A stretch of 8,200 nt of DNA from Candidatus Bathyarchaeota archaeon (GCA_003661945.1 QMXC01000038.1:1-8200); one strand, 5' to 3'; counted from the first letter of the stretch, positions 1-5,957 are shown. Program-made: numbers and translations. Notes: a model not told the origin generated them from the sequence alone.

Positions 1-444
1 ACTGATGAAACCGATGAAGAGAGGCTTCCGAGTGTGCCACTTCGCAAGTTTTATAGCTGCTTCAACGGCTTCGGTTCCGCTATTTCCAAAATACACTTTT
101 TTGCTGCCGCTGCCGGGTGCGAGGTTTGCAAGTTCTTTCGCTAGGTCCACCACTTCACGGTAGTAGAAGTCGGTGTTTGAATAATGTAGAAAGCGTGTGC
201 ATTGGCTTTTTATAGCTTCTATGACTTTCGGATGGTTATGTCCAACGTTTAGGCATACCAAGCCTGAGTTAAAGTCGATGTACTCATTTCCATCCACGTC
301 CCTCACGATACAGCCTTCGCCAGATTCCACCACAAGCGGGTAAAACCGAACATATGAAGGGGAAATCAGTTCCTCGTCAAGCTTTATCAGCTCCCTAGCC
401 TTGGGTCCCGGTGGACGAACAACTATTTTCGGATATTCAGACAT
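1..444 (-). CDS. Class III PLP-dependent aminotransferase, N-terminal 148 residues (cut by window edge)
   Basis: This is the N-terminal third of a fold-type I, class III aminotransferase; full-length relatives are about 440 residues, and the rest lies beyond base 1. The protein begins MSEYPKIVVRPPGPKARE, an opening typical of the archaeal acetylornithine/ornithine/4-aminobutyrate aminotransferase group, which also includes the Pyrococcus broad-specificity amino-acid racemase. Visible signatures are the DVDGNEYIDFNSG strand near residues 49-61, NVGHNHPKVIEAI near 66-78, and FGNSGTEAVEAAIKLA near 119-134, the loop that binds the PLP phosphate. The catalytic lysine is outside the window. Substrate cannot be assigned from this part, so arginine/lysine biosynthesis, GABA catabolism and racemisation all remain possible. 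The ATG at 444 fits the family N-terminus. It has a TATA-like element about 46 nt upstream and GGTGG/AGGAG purine runs just before it. Confidence 0.88.
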   Translation of the reverse strand, partial: MSEYPKIVVRPPGPKARELIKLDEELISPSYVRFYPLVVESGEGCIVRDVDGNEYIDFNSGLVCLNVGHNHPKVIEAIKSQCTRFLHYSNTDFYYREVVDLAKELANLAPGSGSKKVYFGNSGTEAVEAAIKLAKWHTRKPLFIGFIS

Positions 445-485
445 ACTCCTTTCCACCCGTGAAAGTGAAAACTATTCTACAAGAG

Positions 486-500
486 GAGAAATTTATACCT
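486..500 (-). promoter_or_regulatory. Putative TATA box for the aminotransferase gene
   Basis: On the minus strand the sequence reads GGTATAAATTTCTCC, with TATAAATT at 497-490. This is a good match to an archaeal TATA box. It lies 46-53 nt upstream of the aminotransferase ATG, so a start roughly 25 nt downstream would leave a 5' leader of about 20 nt. No BRE could be confirmed and no transcript data are available. Confidence 0.45.
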
Positions 501-507
501 ATCTGTT

Positions 508-523
508 ACAAAAGAGTAAAAAC
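508..523 (-). terminator. Possible T-rich terminator downstream of alba
   Basis: Read on the minus strand, this stretch is rich in T, with a run of five and a run of four close together (GTTTTTACTCTTTTGT). It lies about 60-75 nt past the alba stop codon and just before the TATA box of the next gene. Archaeal intrinsic termination needs oligo-T tracts rather than a strong hairpin, so this is a reasonable terminator candidate. It is based on composition alone. Confidence 0.3.
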
Positions 524-583
524 TACGTTAACGAAGGAAGGAACTGAAATCGCATTTCGAATTTTAGGCTTGCTTCAACTGTC

Positions 584-871
584 CTAGGGCTTAGCTAGGG
601 TTATTTCTATCGTGGAAACGTTGGATTTTTGTCCTTCGGCGCGTTCTACTTGTTCGGTGCCGATGGATATGTTTTGAAGCTCAACGTCTTTGACGAAGGC
701 TCTTCGGAGAAGCTCAACGGTGTCGACGGCTCGGCTTATAGCTCGTCCTCGGGCTTTAACGGTTACTTTTTTGGCGCCGGAGTTGAAGAACGTTAGACAC
801 GCCAAGACATAGTTCATCACGGGTTTTTTGCCTATTAACACAACGTTTCCATTCGAAGTCTCTTCAGCCAT
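584..871 (-). CDS. albA: Alba family chromatin / nucleic-acid-binding protein
   Basis: The gene encodes a 95-residue Alba protein, the usual full length. Alba is an abundant dimeric archaeal protein that binds double-stranded DNA and also RNA; in some lineages lysine acetylation modulates its affinity. The diagnostic N-terminal segment NVVLIGKKPVMNYVLACL (residues 9-26) holds the lysine pair K15-K16, equivalent to the acetylatable, DNA-contacting lysines of Sulfolobus Alba. Next come GAKKVTVKARGRAISRAVDTVELLR (32-56, given here as overlapping motifs: GAKKVTVKARG, RAISRAVDTV) and a C-terminal beta hairpin ending in STIEITLAK. The ATG at 871 is fixed by a strong AGGAGGT at 884-878 with a 6-nt spacer. 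It lies downstream of the oxidoreductase operon on the same strand, but a 106-nt gap with a TATA-like element suggests its own promoter. Confidence 0.95.
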   Translation of the reverse strand: MAEETSNGNVVLIGKKPVMNYVLACLTFFNSGAKKVTVKARGRAISRAVDTVELLRRAFVKDVELQNISIGTEQVERAEGQKSNVSTIEITLAKP

Positions 872-936
872 CTATTTACCTCCTGTTTCATCGAAGCGGC
901 GTTGGTTTAAGGGTGTAACTATTATGGGCAGCGGAA

Positions 937-955
937 TCTCTTATAGTTTTCGCGT
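937..955 (-). promoter_or_regulatory. Putative promoter of alba
   Basis: The minus strand reads GCGAAAACTATAAGAG, with a TATA-like AAACTATAAG at 950-941, about 70 nt upstream of the alba ATG. The implied leader of about 45 nt carries the strong AGGAGGT site. The match to the archaeal consensus is only fair, and read-through from the upstream operon is also possible. Confidence 0.3.
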
Positions 956-970
956 AAAGCCGCAGTAGAC

Positions 971-991
971 TAGGACGTTAGACGCGTCCTA
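971..991 (-). other. 7-bp inverted repeat spanning the stop codon of the oxidoreductase gamma gene
   Basis: TAGGACG at 971-977 and CGTCCTA at 985-991 are perfect inverted repeats around a 7-nt loop that includes the gamma stop codon. The hairpin sits at the 3' end of the four-gene operon and could act as a transcript 3'-end stabiliser or pause. No T-run follows it on the minus strand, so it does not look like an intrinsic terminator. Function is unproven. Confidence 0.3.
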
Positions 992-1523
992 TTTCTGTGC
1001 CTTTTTCGAAGGCTGCCTTGTTCACTTCGAAAAGCTCTTCTTTTCCTTTGCCCAGAACCTTCTCCAGCGCGTCTAAAATGCTTTCTTCCGCAACGAGTTT
1101 TGTTCGAGCTAGGTAGGCGCCGAGCATAACCATGTTTGCGGCTCGGTCGTTGCCCAGTTCGATGGCTATTTTGTTTGCGGGTACATGAACTATGGTTATG
1201 TCATCTCTTTTAGGCTGCAACGTAACAAGCGAAGTGTTAACCACCAGTAAGCCGCCGGTTTTAAGTCGAGGTTCGAAAGCCTCCAGCGAAGGATTGTTCA
1301 TGACAATTAGGGAATGGGGATTCGTGATTACCGGCGAGCCTATTTCCTCGTCTGAAACCACAACGGTGCAGTTAGCCGTTCCTCCACGCATCTCTGGACC
1401 ATAAGACGGAATCCAAGTAACGTTTCTCCCTTCCTTCATAGCCGCATAAGCGAGAAGCTTACCGATGAAAAGTATTCCTTGACCGCCGAAGCCCGCGATT
1501 ATCAGGTCTTCGTAGAAGCCCAT
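978..1523 (-). CDS. korC: 2-oxoacid:ferredoxin oxidoreductase, gamma subunit
   Basis: This 181-residue protein is the gamma (catalytic-domain accessory) subunit of a four-subunit CoA- and ferredoxin-dependent 2-oxoacid oxidoreductase. Near the N-terminus it has the signature IIAGFGGQGILFIGKLLA (residues 8-25, glycine-rich G11-F-G-G-Q-G16), followed by SYGPEMRGGTANCTVVVSD (40-58). Both are hallmarks of the 2-oxoacid ferredoxin/flavodoxin oxidoreductase gamma domain. Length is normal for the family. The start codon directly abuts the beta stop (TAA then ATG), and its Shine-Dalgarno GGAGG at 1535-1531 lies within the last codons of beta, so translation is probably coupled. It is the last gene of the operon. 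The family is secure; whether the substrate is 2-oxoglutarate or a branched-chain 2-oxoacid is not decided by this subunit. Confidence 0.93.
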   Translation of the reverse strand: MGFYEDLIIAGFGGQGILFIGKLLAYAAMKEGRNVTWIPSYGPEMRGGTANCTVVVSDEEIGSPVITNPHSLIVMNNPSLEAFEPRLKTGGLLVVNTSLVTLQPKRDDITIVHVPANKIAIELGNDRAANMVMLGAYLARTKLVAEESILDALEKVLGKGKEELFEVNKAAFEKGTEIGRV

Positions 1524-2291
1524 TTAAACGCCTCCAGCAGTCTCCTTTTCACCTTTAGGCGTCTTAAACTCGCCTAGAGGATAGTACGGAATCATTTTTT
1601 CTTCAACCCATTTGACGGCTTCCGCGGGCGACATTCCCCAGTTCGTTGGACACTGCGAGAGAAACTCCACGAGTGAGAAGCCGAGGCCTTTTATCTGGGT
1701 TTCAAAGGCTTTTCTTAACATTTTCTTGGCGCGTATGATGTTTTTCGGGTTGTTCACTGCTGCTCGGGCGATGTAGGCTGCGCCGTCCAGTGTGGCGAGC
1801 ATCTCGGCAATCCTCACGGGGTAACCTTCTCTGGCAGGAGCACGCCCATAGGGAGAAGTCGTAGTTTTCTGCCCGAGTATTGTTGTTGGAGCCATCTGCC
1901 CACCGGTCATGCCGTAAACAGCGTTGTTAACAAAGAGCACGGTTATTTTTTCACCTCTCGCTGCGGCATGAACTATTTCAGCCGTTCCTATAGATGCGAG
2001 GTCGCCGTCGCCTTGATAAGTGAAAACCACGAGGTTAGGATGCACCCGTTTGCATCCCGTTGCAATAGCGGGAGCTCTTCCATGCGCAGCTTCATACATG
2101 TCACAGTTAATGTAGTTGTAGATGAGCACGGAGCAGCCTACAGGCGCGACGCCCACGGTGCGTTCAATTATTCCGAGTTCGTCGATTACCTCCGCCAGCA
2201 AGCGATGGATGATTCCGTGACCGCATCCTGGACAGTAGTGTGTTGGAACGGGGAACATGGATTTTGGACGTGTGAACACTTTTTGCATCAT
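1524..2291 (-). CDS. korB: 2-oxoacid:ferredoxin oxidoreductase, beta subunit (TPP- and [4Fe-4S]-binding)
   Basis: The 255-residue beta subunit carries the thiamine pyrophosphate site and the proximal iron-sulfur cluster. Four cysteines match the known cluster ligands of this family: C20 and C23 in YCPGCGHG, C53 in GVAPVGCSV and C214 in SQCPTNWG. The TPP/magnesium motif begins at G94-D-G96 (YQGDGDLASIGTAEI) and ends with VNNAVYGMTGGQMAPTT near 121-137. The AHGRAPAIATG segment (69-79) is also family-typical. In the presumed mechanism, the 2-oxoacid is decarboxylated on TPP, electrons pass through the cluster to ferredoxin, and CoA accepts the acyl group. Two ATG codons stand in tandem (2291 and 2288); either fits AAGGAGG at 2305-2299, a site embedded in the last codons of alpha. 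The 1-nt gap to alpha and 0-nt gap to gamma show a tight operon. Confidence 0.95.
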   Translation of the reverse strand: MMQKVFTRPKSMFPVPTHYCPGCGHGIIHRLLAEVIDELGIIERTVGVAPVGCSVLIYNYINCDMYEAAHGRAPAIATGCKRVHPNLVVFTYQGDGDLASIGTAEIVHAAARGEKITVLFVNNAVYGMTGGQMAPTTILGQKTTTSPYGRAPAREGYPVRIAEMLATLDGAAYIARAAVNNPKNIIRAKKMLRKAFETQIKGLGFSLVEFLSQCPTNWGMSPAEAVKWVEEKMIPYYPLGEFKTPKGEKETAGGV

Positions 2292-2292
2292 T

Positions 2293-3354
2293 CTAAAGCC
2301 TCCTTTCTACGATTTTCTCCACTTGAGCTGCTATCTCGTCGTAGGATGGAACCATTCCACCGCTTCTTCCGTCGACGTGAACTTTTGTTTTTCCGCAAAC
2401 AGCTAGTTTTACATCCTCAACCATCTGTCCCATGTTCATTTCTACCACGAGGATGTTGTCTACTTTTTCCGCGGCTTCTTCGAAAGTTTTGTATGGAAAC
2501 GGAAAAAGCGTGATAGGTCTGATGAGCCCGGCTTTTATTCCTTTTTCACGGAGAATTTTGATTGCGGTCTTTGTGATGCGGGCTGTGGTTCCGTAGGCTG
2601 CAATGACGATTTCGGCGTCTTCGGTCATGTAGTTTTCGACGCGGACCTCGTTTTTAGCCATCTCCAAGTATTTTCTGTGAAGCTTAATATTGTGCTTTTC
2701 GAGTTCTTCAGGGTCAAGATAGAGGGTTTTTATGAGGTTTCGAGGTCTGCCTTTCGCTCCGGTGATAGCCCAGTCCTTCGGCGGAGGCGGGATGCTGCTT
2801 CGTTTCTTGAATTCTACGGGTTCCATCATTTGCCCAATATAACCGTCAGCGAGAACCATCACTGGATTTCGGTATTTGTCAGCCAGGTCAAAAGCGTCCA
2901 TCATCAAGTCCGCGGCTTCTTGAACCGTGGAAGGAGCCAAAACGAGCAGCCGATAGTCGCCGTGCCCGCCGCCTTTAGTAGCTTGGAAATAATCCGACTG
3001 CGAAGGAAGAATCCCGCCGAGCCCGGGACCGCCGCGCATGACGTTCACTATCACGCATGGGAGTTCTGCTCCAGCTATATAGGAGATTCCCTCCATTTTG
3101 AGGCTTATTCCAGGGCTAGAGGAAGAAGTCATGACCCGGGCTCCAGCGCCAGCCGCTCCGAAAACCATGTATATGGCTGCCAGTTCACTTTCTGCTTGAA
3201 CGAAACAGCCGCCTACCTGAGGCATTCGCGCCGACATATATTCGGGAATTTTGTTCTGCGGAGTTATGGGATACCCAAAGAAGAATCTGCATCCGGCTTG
3301 AATAGCTGCTTCCGCGATTGCTTCGTTGCCGGTTATTAAAACTTTTTCACCCAT
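2293..3354 (-). CDS. korA: 2-oxoacid:ferredoxin oxidoreductase, alpha subunit (VorB/KorA type)
   Basis: The 353-residue alpha subunit starts with the pyrimidine-binding domain: GNEAIAEAAIQAGCRFFFGY (9-28), then YPITPQNKIPEYM (28-40), the family YPITP motif. It continues with QAESELAAIYMVFGAAGAGA (53-72, with the conserved acidic E57) and MTSSSSPGISLKMEGISY. RGGPGLGGILPSQSDYFQAT (107-126) resembles proteins annotated as 3-methyl-2-oxobutanoate dehydrogenase subunit VorB more than classical KorA. The transketolase C-terminal-like domain spans roughly 245-350 (AYGTTARITKTAI, RPITLFPFP, EMNMGQMVEDV). Length is normal. The ATG at 3354 matches the family N-terminus (short MxxKVLxxGNEA), although GGAGG at 3371-3367 is nearer to an out-of-frame ATG at 3361. 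Substrate is uncertain: 2-oxoglutarate, 2-oxoisovalerate or both. Confidence 0.93.
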   Translation of the reverse strand: MGEKVLITGNEAIAEAAIQAGCRFFFGYPITPQNKIPEYMSARMPQVGGCFVQAESELAAIYMVFGAAGAGARVMTSSSSPGISLKMEGISYIAGAELPCVIVNVMRGGPGLGGILPSQSDYFQATKGGGHGDYRLLVLAPSTVQEAADLMMDAFDLADKYRNPVMVLADGYIGQMMEPVEFKKRSSIPPPPKDWAITGAKGRPRNLIKTLYLDPEELEKHNIKLHRKYLEMAKNEVRVENYMTEDAEIVIAAYGTTARITKTAIKILREKGIKAGLIRPITLFPFPYKTFEEAAEKVDNILVVEMNMGQMVEDVKLAVCGKTKVHVDGRSGGMVPSYDEIAAQVEKIVERRL

Positions 3355-3376
3355 TTACCATTTTCGCCTCCTATTT

Positions 3377-3595
3377 TCACGACTTTTCCTTATAGACTTC
3401 TATGGCGATTTCAGGGCACATAAGCGCGCAGAGAGTACATCCCGTGCATTTCCCTTCGGGGTCGACGAACTTCGCGGGGTGATAGCCTTTCGAGTTAATC
3501 TCGTTTGAGACTTGGAGTAGATGGAAGGGGCAGACGGTAATGCATAGGTGGCAGCCTTTGCACAGCTCTCGGTCAATCACTATCTTTCCACCCAT
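3377..3595 (-). CDS. korD: 2-oxoacid:ferredoxin oxidoreductase, delta subunit (2x[4Fe-4S] ferredoxin)
   Basis: This 72-residue protein is a bacterial-type two-cluster ferredoxin domain. It carries two complete CxxCxxCxxxCP motifs: C12, C15, C18, C22 (CKGCHLCITVCP) and C50, C53, C56, C60 (CTGCTLCALMCP). It is the first gene of the operon, 22 nt before alpha, which matches the delta-alpha-beta-gamma order of four-subunit oxidoreductases. Its likely role is to carry electrons from the TPP/cluster subunit to soluble ferredoxin. The ATG at 3595 follows GGGAG at 3606-3602 with a 6-nt spacer. A generic ferredoxin is the only alternative, and the operon position argues against it. Confidence 0.93.
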   Translation of the reverse strand: MGGKIVIDRELCKGCHLCITVCPFHLLQVSNEINSKGYHPAKFVDPEGKCTGCTLCALMCPEIAIEVYKEKS

Positions 3596-3643
3596 TTACT
3601 TCTCCCTTCATTCCTATACCTAAATTTCCGCCGCACATGCTTT

Positions 3644-3665
3644 GACTTAAAGAAGTTTAAAGTTG
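3644..3665 (-). promoter_or_regulatory. Putative promoter of the oxidoreductase operon
   Basis: The 96-nt gap between the DUF2070 stop and the delta start contains a TATA-like CTTTAAAC on the minus strand (3662-3655) and a second A/T-rich CTTTAAG slightly downstream. The first would place the transcript start near 3630, leaving about 35 nt of leader with the delta Shine-Dalgarno site. It is the best candidate in this gap. Co-transcription from the DUF2070 gene cannot be excluded. Confidence 0.35.
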
Positions 3666-3691
3666 ATTATCAGTCTTATTAGCGTTAAGGT

Positions 3692-5524
3692 TTAGAAAAG
3701 CCAAAACACCAACAATGCAAGAACAAGACCAGTTAGAGAAAATATAAGTGCTGCGATGTGCTTCGCCTTCTCTATCGCGGGGTCAACTAGGGAGCAAAGC
3801 TCGATTATCTTCTTTTCGCCAATAACTTTCACGCGGTGAACCATTTCAACCGTGTAGCCTACTTTGACGGGTTCCATGTTTGACAAGGCAGCTTCAACCG
3901 TTTTCCGCACGTATTCTACAAGTCTGTCATGGGGGATAGCTTCGCCAAGCGCGTAGTAGCCTCTTCTCGTCAAAACCAAAGCCGTAACCGCGTGGGTGTC
4001 AGTTGTGAAAACCTCTCCAAGATCTATTCCTAAGGCTTTAATCGTGGAAAGAATTTTCTCGCGTAGTTCGGGAACCATGTTGTTTCCATCGATGGTTATG
4101 TAAGCGAAGGTTTTGTCGCCGACTTTTACGGTTATGGCGGTGATTCCCCCAGGTCCCATTCCTTCTTTTAAGCCGAATTCCTTAGGCACGGTTTTTGCGG
4201 CGCCCACACGAACCGGTAGCTTTTCGAGAGTGGAAACGTGCCTTAGACTTTCGGTTATTGCTTTTTGGAGTTCTTCGACAGCCTTATTGAAGGGGACTGC
4301 CCCGTTTAAGCTATTGTGCGCGTTTATCACCATCGCGTAGGATAAGCCGCGTTTCCTCGCTTCGTTTAGAGCGAATTCCCCAAGCTCTTGAGGTAGGTCT
4401 TCCGTGGTTTTAGGCGCTAAAGAAAGAGATAGGAGTGCACAGTCGCCGAATACTTGAGACGACACCGTGGCATCCTCACGTCTTGCTTGAAACAGCGGTG
4501 AAGCCAGAGAAGCTGAAGCTTTCAAGCTCAGGGAGGCGTTCACAACTGTGGATATGATTCTTTTCACGTGTTTCTGAGACGCCACGTCGAGCTCATGCCC
4601 CAGCAACCCGTGGGGAACGGCAGCCACGCATCCAAACTTTCTTTCCAGCGCTTCCTGAAGCATTGAGGGGAGAAGGCTGCTTCCCACGTTTCTAAAGGGA
4701 CCTGGATGAACGTGGGGGATTATCAGCAGCGCTTTGGTTGCAGACTCTGTTTCGAATTTGATGATGGAGACTTCGACGTCTTTTTCGACGCCTAACTGTT
4801 CGAACAAACGTTCTAGCGGCGTGTTAATGTTTTCAATCCAGTTGACTATAAAGGCTTTGAACAACGTGAAGGACGGGATACCGAGTTTTTTTAAGGCAAG
4901 CTTGTTGATGGGTTCAGTGAAGGCGTAAACTGCGGCTATGCTTATTGGAATACTTAACATTAGATAGGCAGCTATTCCCGGAACCAACGAGTTTCCCATA
5001 ACAATCCAAACAGACAAAAGCAGAAGCAAAGCAACCGAGGGGGAGAGAAACGCGGCTGCTGTTCTTTTCCAGCTCGAAGCTATTGAAGTAGTATTCAACA
5101 CTGTCAAGCGCAAAATAGTAACGGCGGAGAAACCGAAAAGCCACAGTTTAAGCCAGACTAGCGTAGAGTGAAAGGCAAAGGCTAACGCGTTTCCTAAAAG
5201 CATGAAAGGCAGCCATAAGGCAAAAGAGAAAATAGATAGTCCGAAACACCTACGAACCTTATACACCGCGTCAAATGTTAAGAACAGCTTGTTCGTTATT
5301 ATATCTGAAACTAACGTGCACACCAGAAGAGCCGCGCCGAAGGCAACGCCCAACGCTAGGTTTCGAGCCGATAAGTCTAGAAGGAACACGGAAAGGGTTC
5401 CGCTGAATAGACATAAAGCAGCAAGCAGCAATAACATTGTCTTTAGAGAGGGCAATGTGAAGAGCGAGGAATAATGTTTTACCGCTTTGTCGATAGTCTC
5501 ATCGAAGGATTTTTTGTCTTTCAT
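3692..5524 (-). CDS. DUF2070 family archaeal multi-pass membrane protein with a histidine-rich soluble domain
   Basis: The 610-residue protein fits the archaeal DUF2070 family, whose function is unknown. Hydrophobic segments near residues 27-51, 56-78, 93-118, 121-143, 156-178 and 180-202 suggest about six N-terminal membrane spans. A soluble domain of about 380 residues follows, then one C-terminal span (588-610). The lysine-rich N-terminus and the basic stretch after span six suggest the soluble domain is cytoplasmic. This domain holds conserved-looking polar motifs: IIPHVHPGPFRN (H271, H273), PHGLLGHELD (H305, H310, E311, D313), INAHNS (H403), TIDGNN (D479) and TTDTHAV (D509, H511). They look like metal ligands of a hydrolase-like site, but that is inference. 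The ATG at 5524 has only a weak purine-rich site (GAAGAG). The gene is same-strand upstream of the oxidoreductase operon but 96 nt away, so a functional link is not implied. Confidence 0.85.
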   Translation of the reverse strand: MKDKKSFDETIDKAVKHYSSLFTLPSLKTMLLLLAALCLFSGTLSVFLLDLSARNLALGVAFGAALLVCTLVSDIITNKLFLTFDAVYKVRRCFGLSIFSFALWLPFMLLGNALAFAFHSTLVWLKLWLFGFSAVTILRLTVLNTTSIASSWKRTAAAFLSPSVALLLLLSVWIVMGNSLVPGIAAYLMLSIPISIAAVYAFTEPINKLALKKLGIPSFTLFKAFIVNWIENINTPLERLFEQLGVEKDVEVSIIKFETESATKALLIIPHVHPGPFRNVGSSLLPSMLQEALERKFGCVAAVPHGLLGHELDVASQKHVKRIISTVVNASLSLKASASLASPLFQARREDATVSSQVFGDCALLSLSLAPKTTEDLPQELGEFALNEARKRGLSYAMVINAHNSLNGAVPFNKAVEELQKAITESLRHVSTLEKLPVRVGAAKTVPKEFGLKEGMGPGGITAITVKVGDKTFAYITIDGNNMVPELREKILSTIKALGIDLGEVFTTDTHAVTALVLTRRGYYALGEAIPHDRLVEYVRKTVEAALSNMEPVKVGYTVEMVHRVKVIGEKKIIELCSLVDPAIEKAKHIAALIFSLTGLVLALLVFWLF

Positions 5525-5565
5525 TTTCTCTTCACGTGACGATAAGGTTCTAATTTTAAGTTAGG

Positions 5566-5578
5566 AGCGAATATATGA
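5566..5578 (-). promoter_or_regulatory. Possible TATA element for the DUF2070 gene
   Basis: The minus strand reads CTCATATATTCGC here, about 45-52 nt upstream of the DUF2070 ATG. The spacing would give a leader of about 20-25 nt. The match to the archaeal consensus is modest, and it is listed as the best candidate in the divergent region. Confidence 0.28.
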
Positions 5579-5587
5579 GTTATGCGG

Positions 5588-5642
5588 AAACGCGTTTGTC
5601 TCTTACCTAAAGTAGCATAACTGTTTTAAGTGCGAACGCGTT
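5588..5642. repeat. Pair of AACGCGTT palindromes in the divergent intergenic region
   Basis: AAACGCGTTT occurs at 5588-5597 and AACGCGTT at 5635-5642, with centres 46 nt apart. Both are self-complementary and both are preceded by TGCG, so they are also direct repeats. They lie between the divergent starts of the DUF2070 and Sm-like genes, one near each promoter candidate. They may be operator sites for a dimeric regulator. A third AACGCGTT occurs inside the DUF2070 coding region at 5184-5191, which weakens the argument for specificity. Confidence 0.35.
5621..5632 (+). promoter_or_regulatory. Possible TATA element for the Sm-like gene
   Basis: GTTTTAAG at 5623-5630 is a TATA-like element 34-41 nt before the ATG at 5664. 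A start about 25 nt downstream would leave a leader of only about 10 nt, consistent with the absence of a clear Shine-Dalgarno site. One AACGCGTT palindrome lies just downstream of it. Confidence 0.3.
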
Positions 5643-5663
5643 TAGGTTAATTCTGCGGTAGTT

Positions 5664-5948
5664 ATGTCTTCAAAACAAAGTTTACCGCTCTCCATCTTCC
5701 ACATGCTAGAAAAGAATATAGGTCGAAAACTACTCGTCATACTGGACCCAGCCTACGGATTCGAAGGAGTTCTAACAGCGATAACGCGGGAGCCTCCGGG
5801 AATATGGCTTTCAAACGCGGAGGCGGTTATCCTTCGCTCAACAATCGCCCAGCCCATACCTCAGGTTGCAGCGCGAGAAGAAAGGAGTGAAATTTTCGTT
5901 AACTTGAACTCGGTTCAGCGTATAGAGGTTTTACATGAGAAGCGGTGA
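5664..5948 (+). CDS. Probable divergent Sm-like (LSm) small protein
   Basis: I do not recognise a named family with certainty. The 94-residue protein has the outline of an Sm fold. A short helix (IFHMLEKNIG, 11-20) is followed by a strand and turn KLLVILDPAYGFEGVLTAI (22-40) containing the F-x-G-x-L of an Sm1 motif. WLSNAEAVILR (48-58) resembles the LxDAEE strand, and after a longer loop comes FVNLNSVQRIEVL (78-90) in the Sm2 position. Archaeal Sm proteins form RNA-binding rings. Here, however, the usual D-x-x-x-N uridine-contact motif is REPPG and the IRG motif is VNLN, so canonical U-binding is doubtful. No strong Shine-Dalgarno site is present; the ATG may be nearly leaderless. ATG codon 14 (5703) is an alternative start. 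The gene converges on secG with a 9-nt gap. Coding status is supported by the clean ORF and protein-like composition. Confidence 0.6.
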   Translation: MSSKQSLPLSIFHMLEKNIGRKLLVILDPAYGFEGVLTAITREPPGIWLSNAEAVILRSTIAQPIPQVAAREERSEIFVNLNSVQRIEVLHEKR

Positions 5949-5957
5949 GCCTTCAAG

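Noticed and set aside
526..533. CGTTAACG palindrome between alba and the aminotransferase gene
   Set aside because: It is an isolated 8-bp palindrome with no second copy near either promoter, so it is likely chance.
1968..2513. Open frame of 181 codons on the plus strand
   Set aside because: It lies antisense to the oxidoreductase beta and alpha genes, which have full family motifs. The predicted protein has no recognisable domain and no ribosome-binding signal.
2677..3339. Open frame of 220 codons on the plus strand
   Set aside because: It is entirely antisense to the alpha subunit gene. Its composition is what the complement of that gene would give, and no domain is recognisable.
4914..5144. 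Open frame of 76 codons on the minus strand in another frame of the DUF2070 gene
   Set aside because: It overlaps the membrane-span region of the in-frame DUF2070 gene on the same strand and has no start signal or domain.
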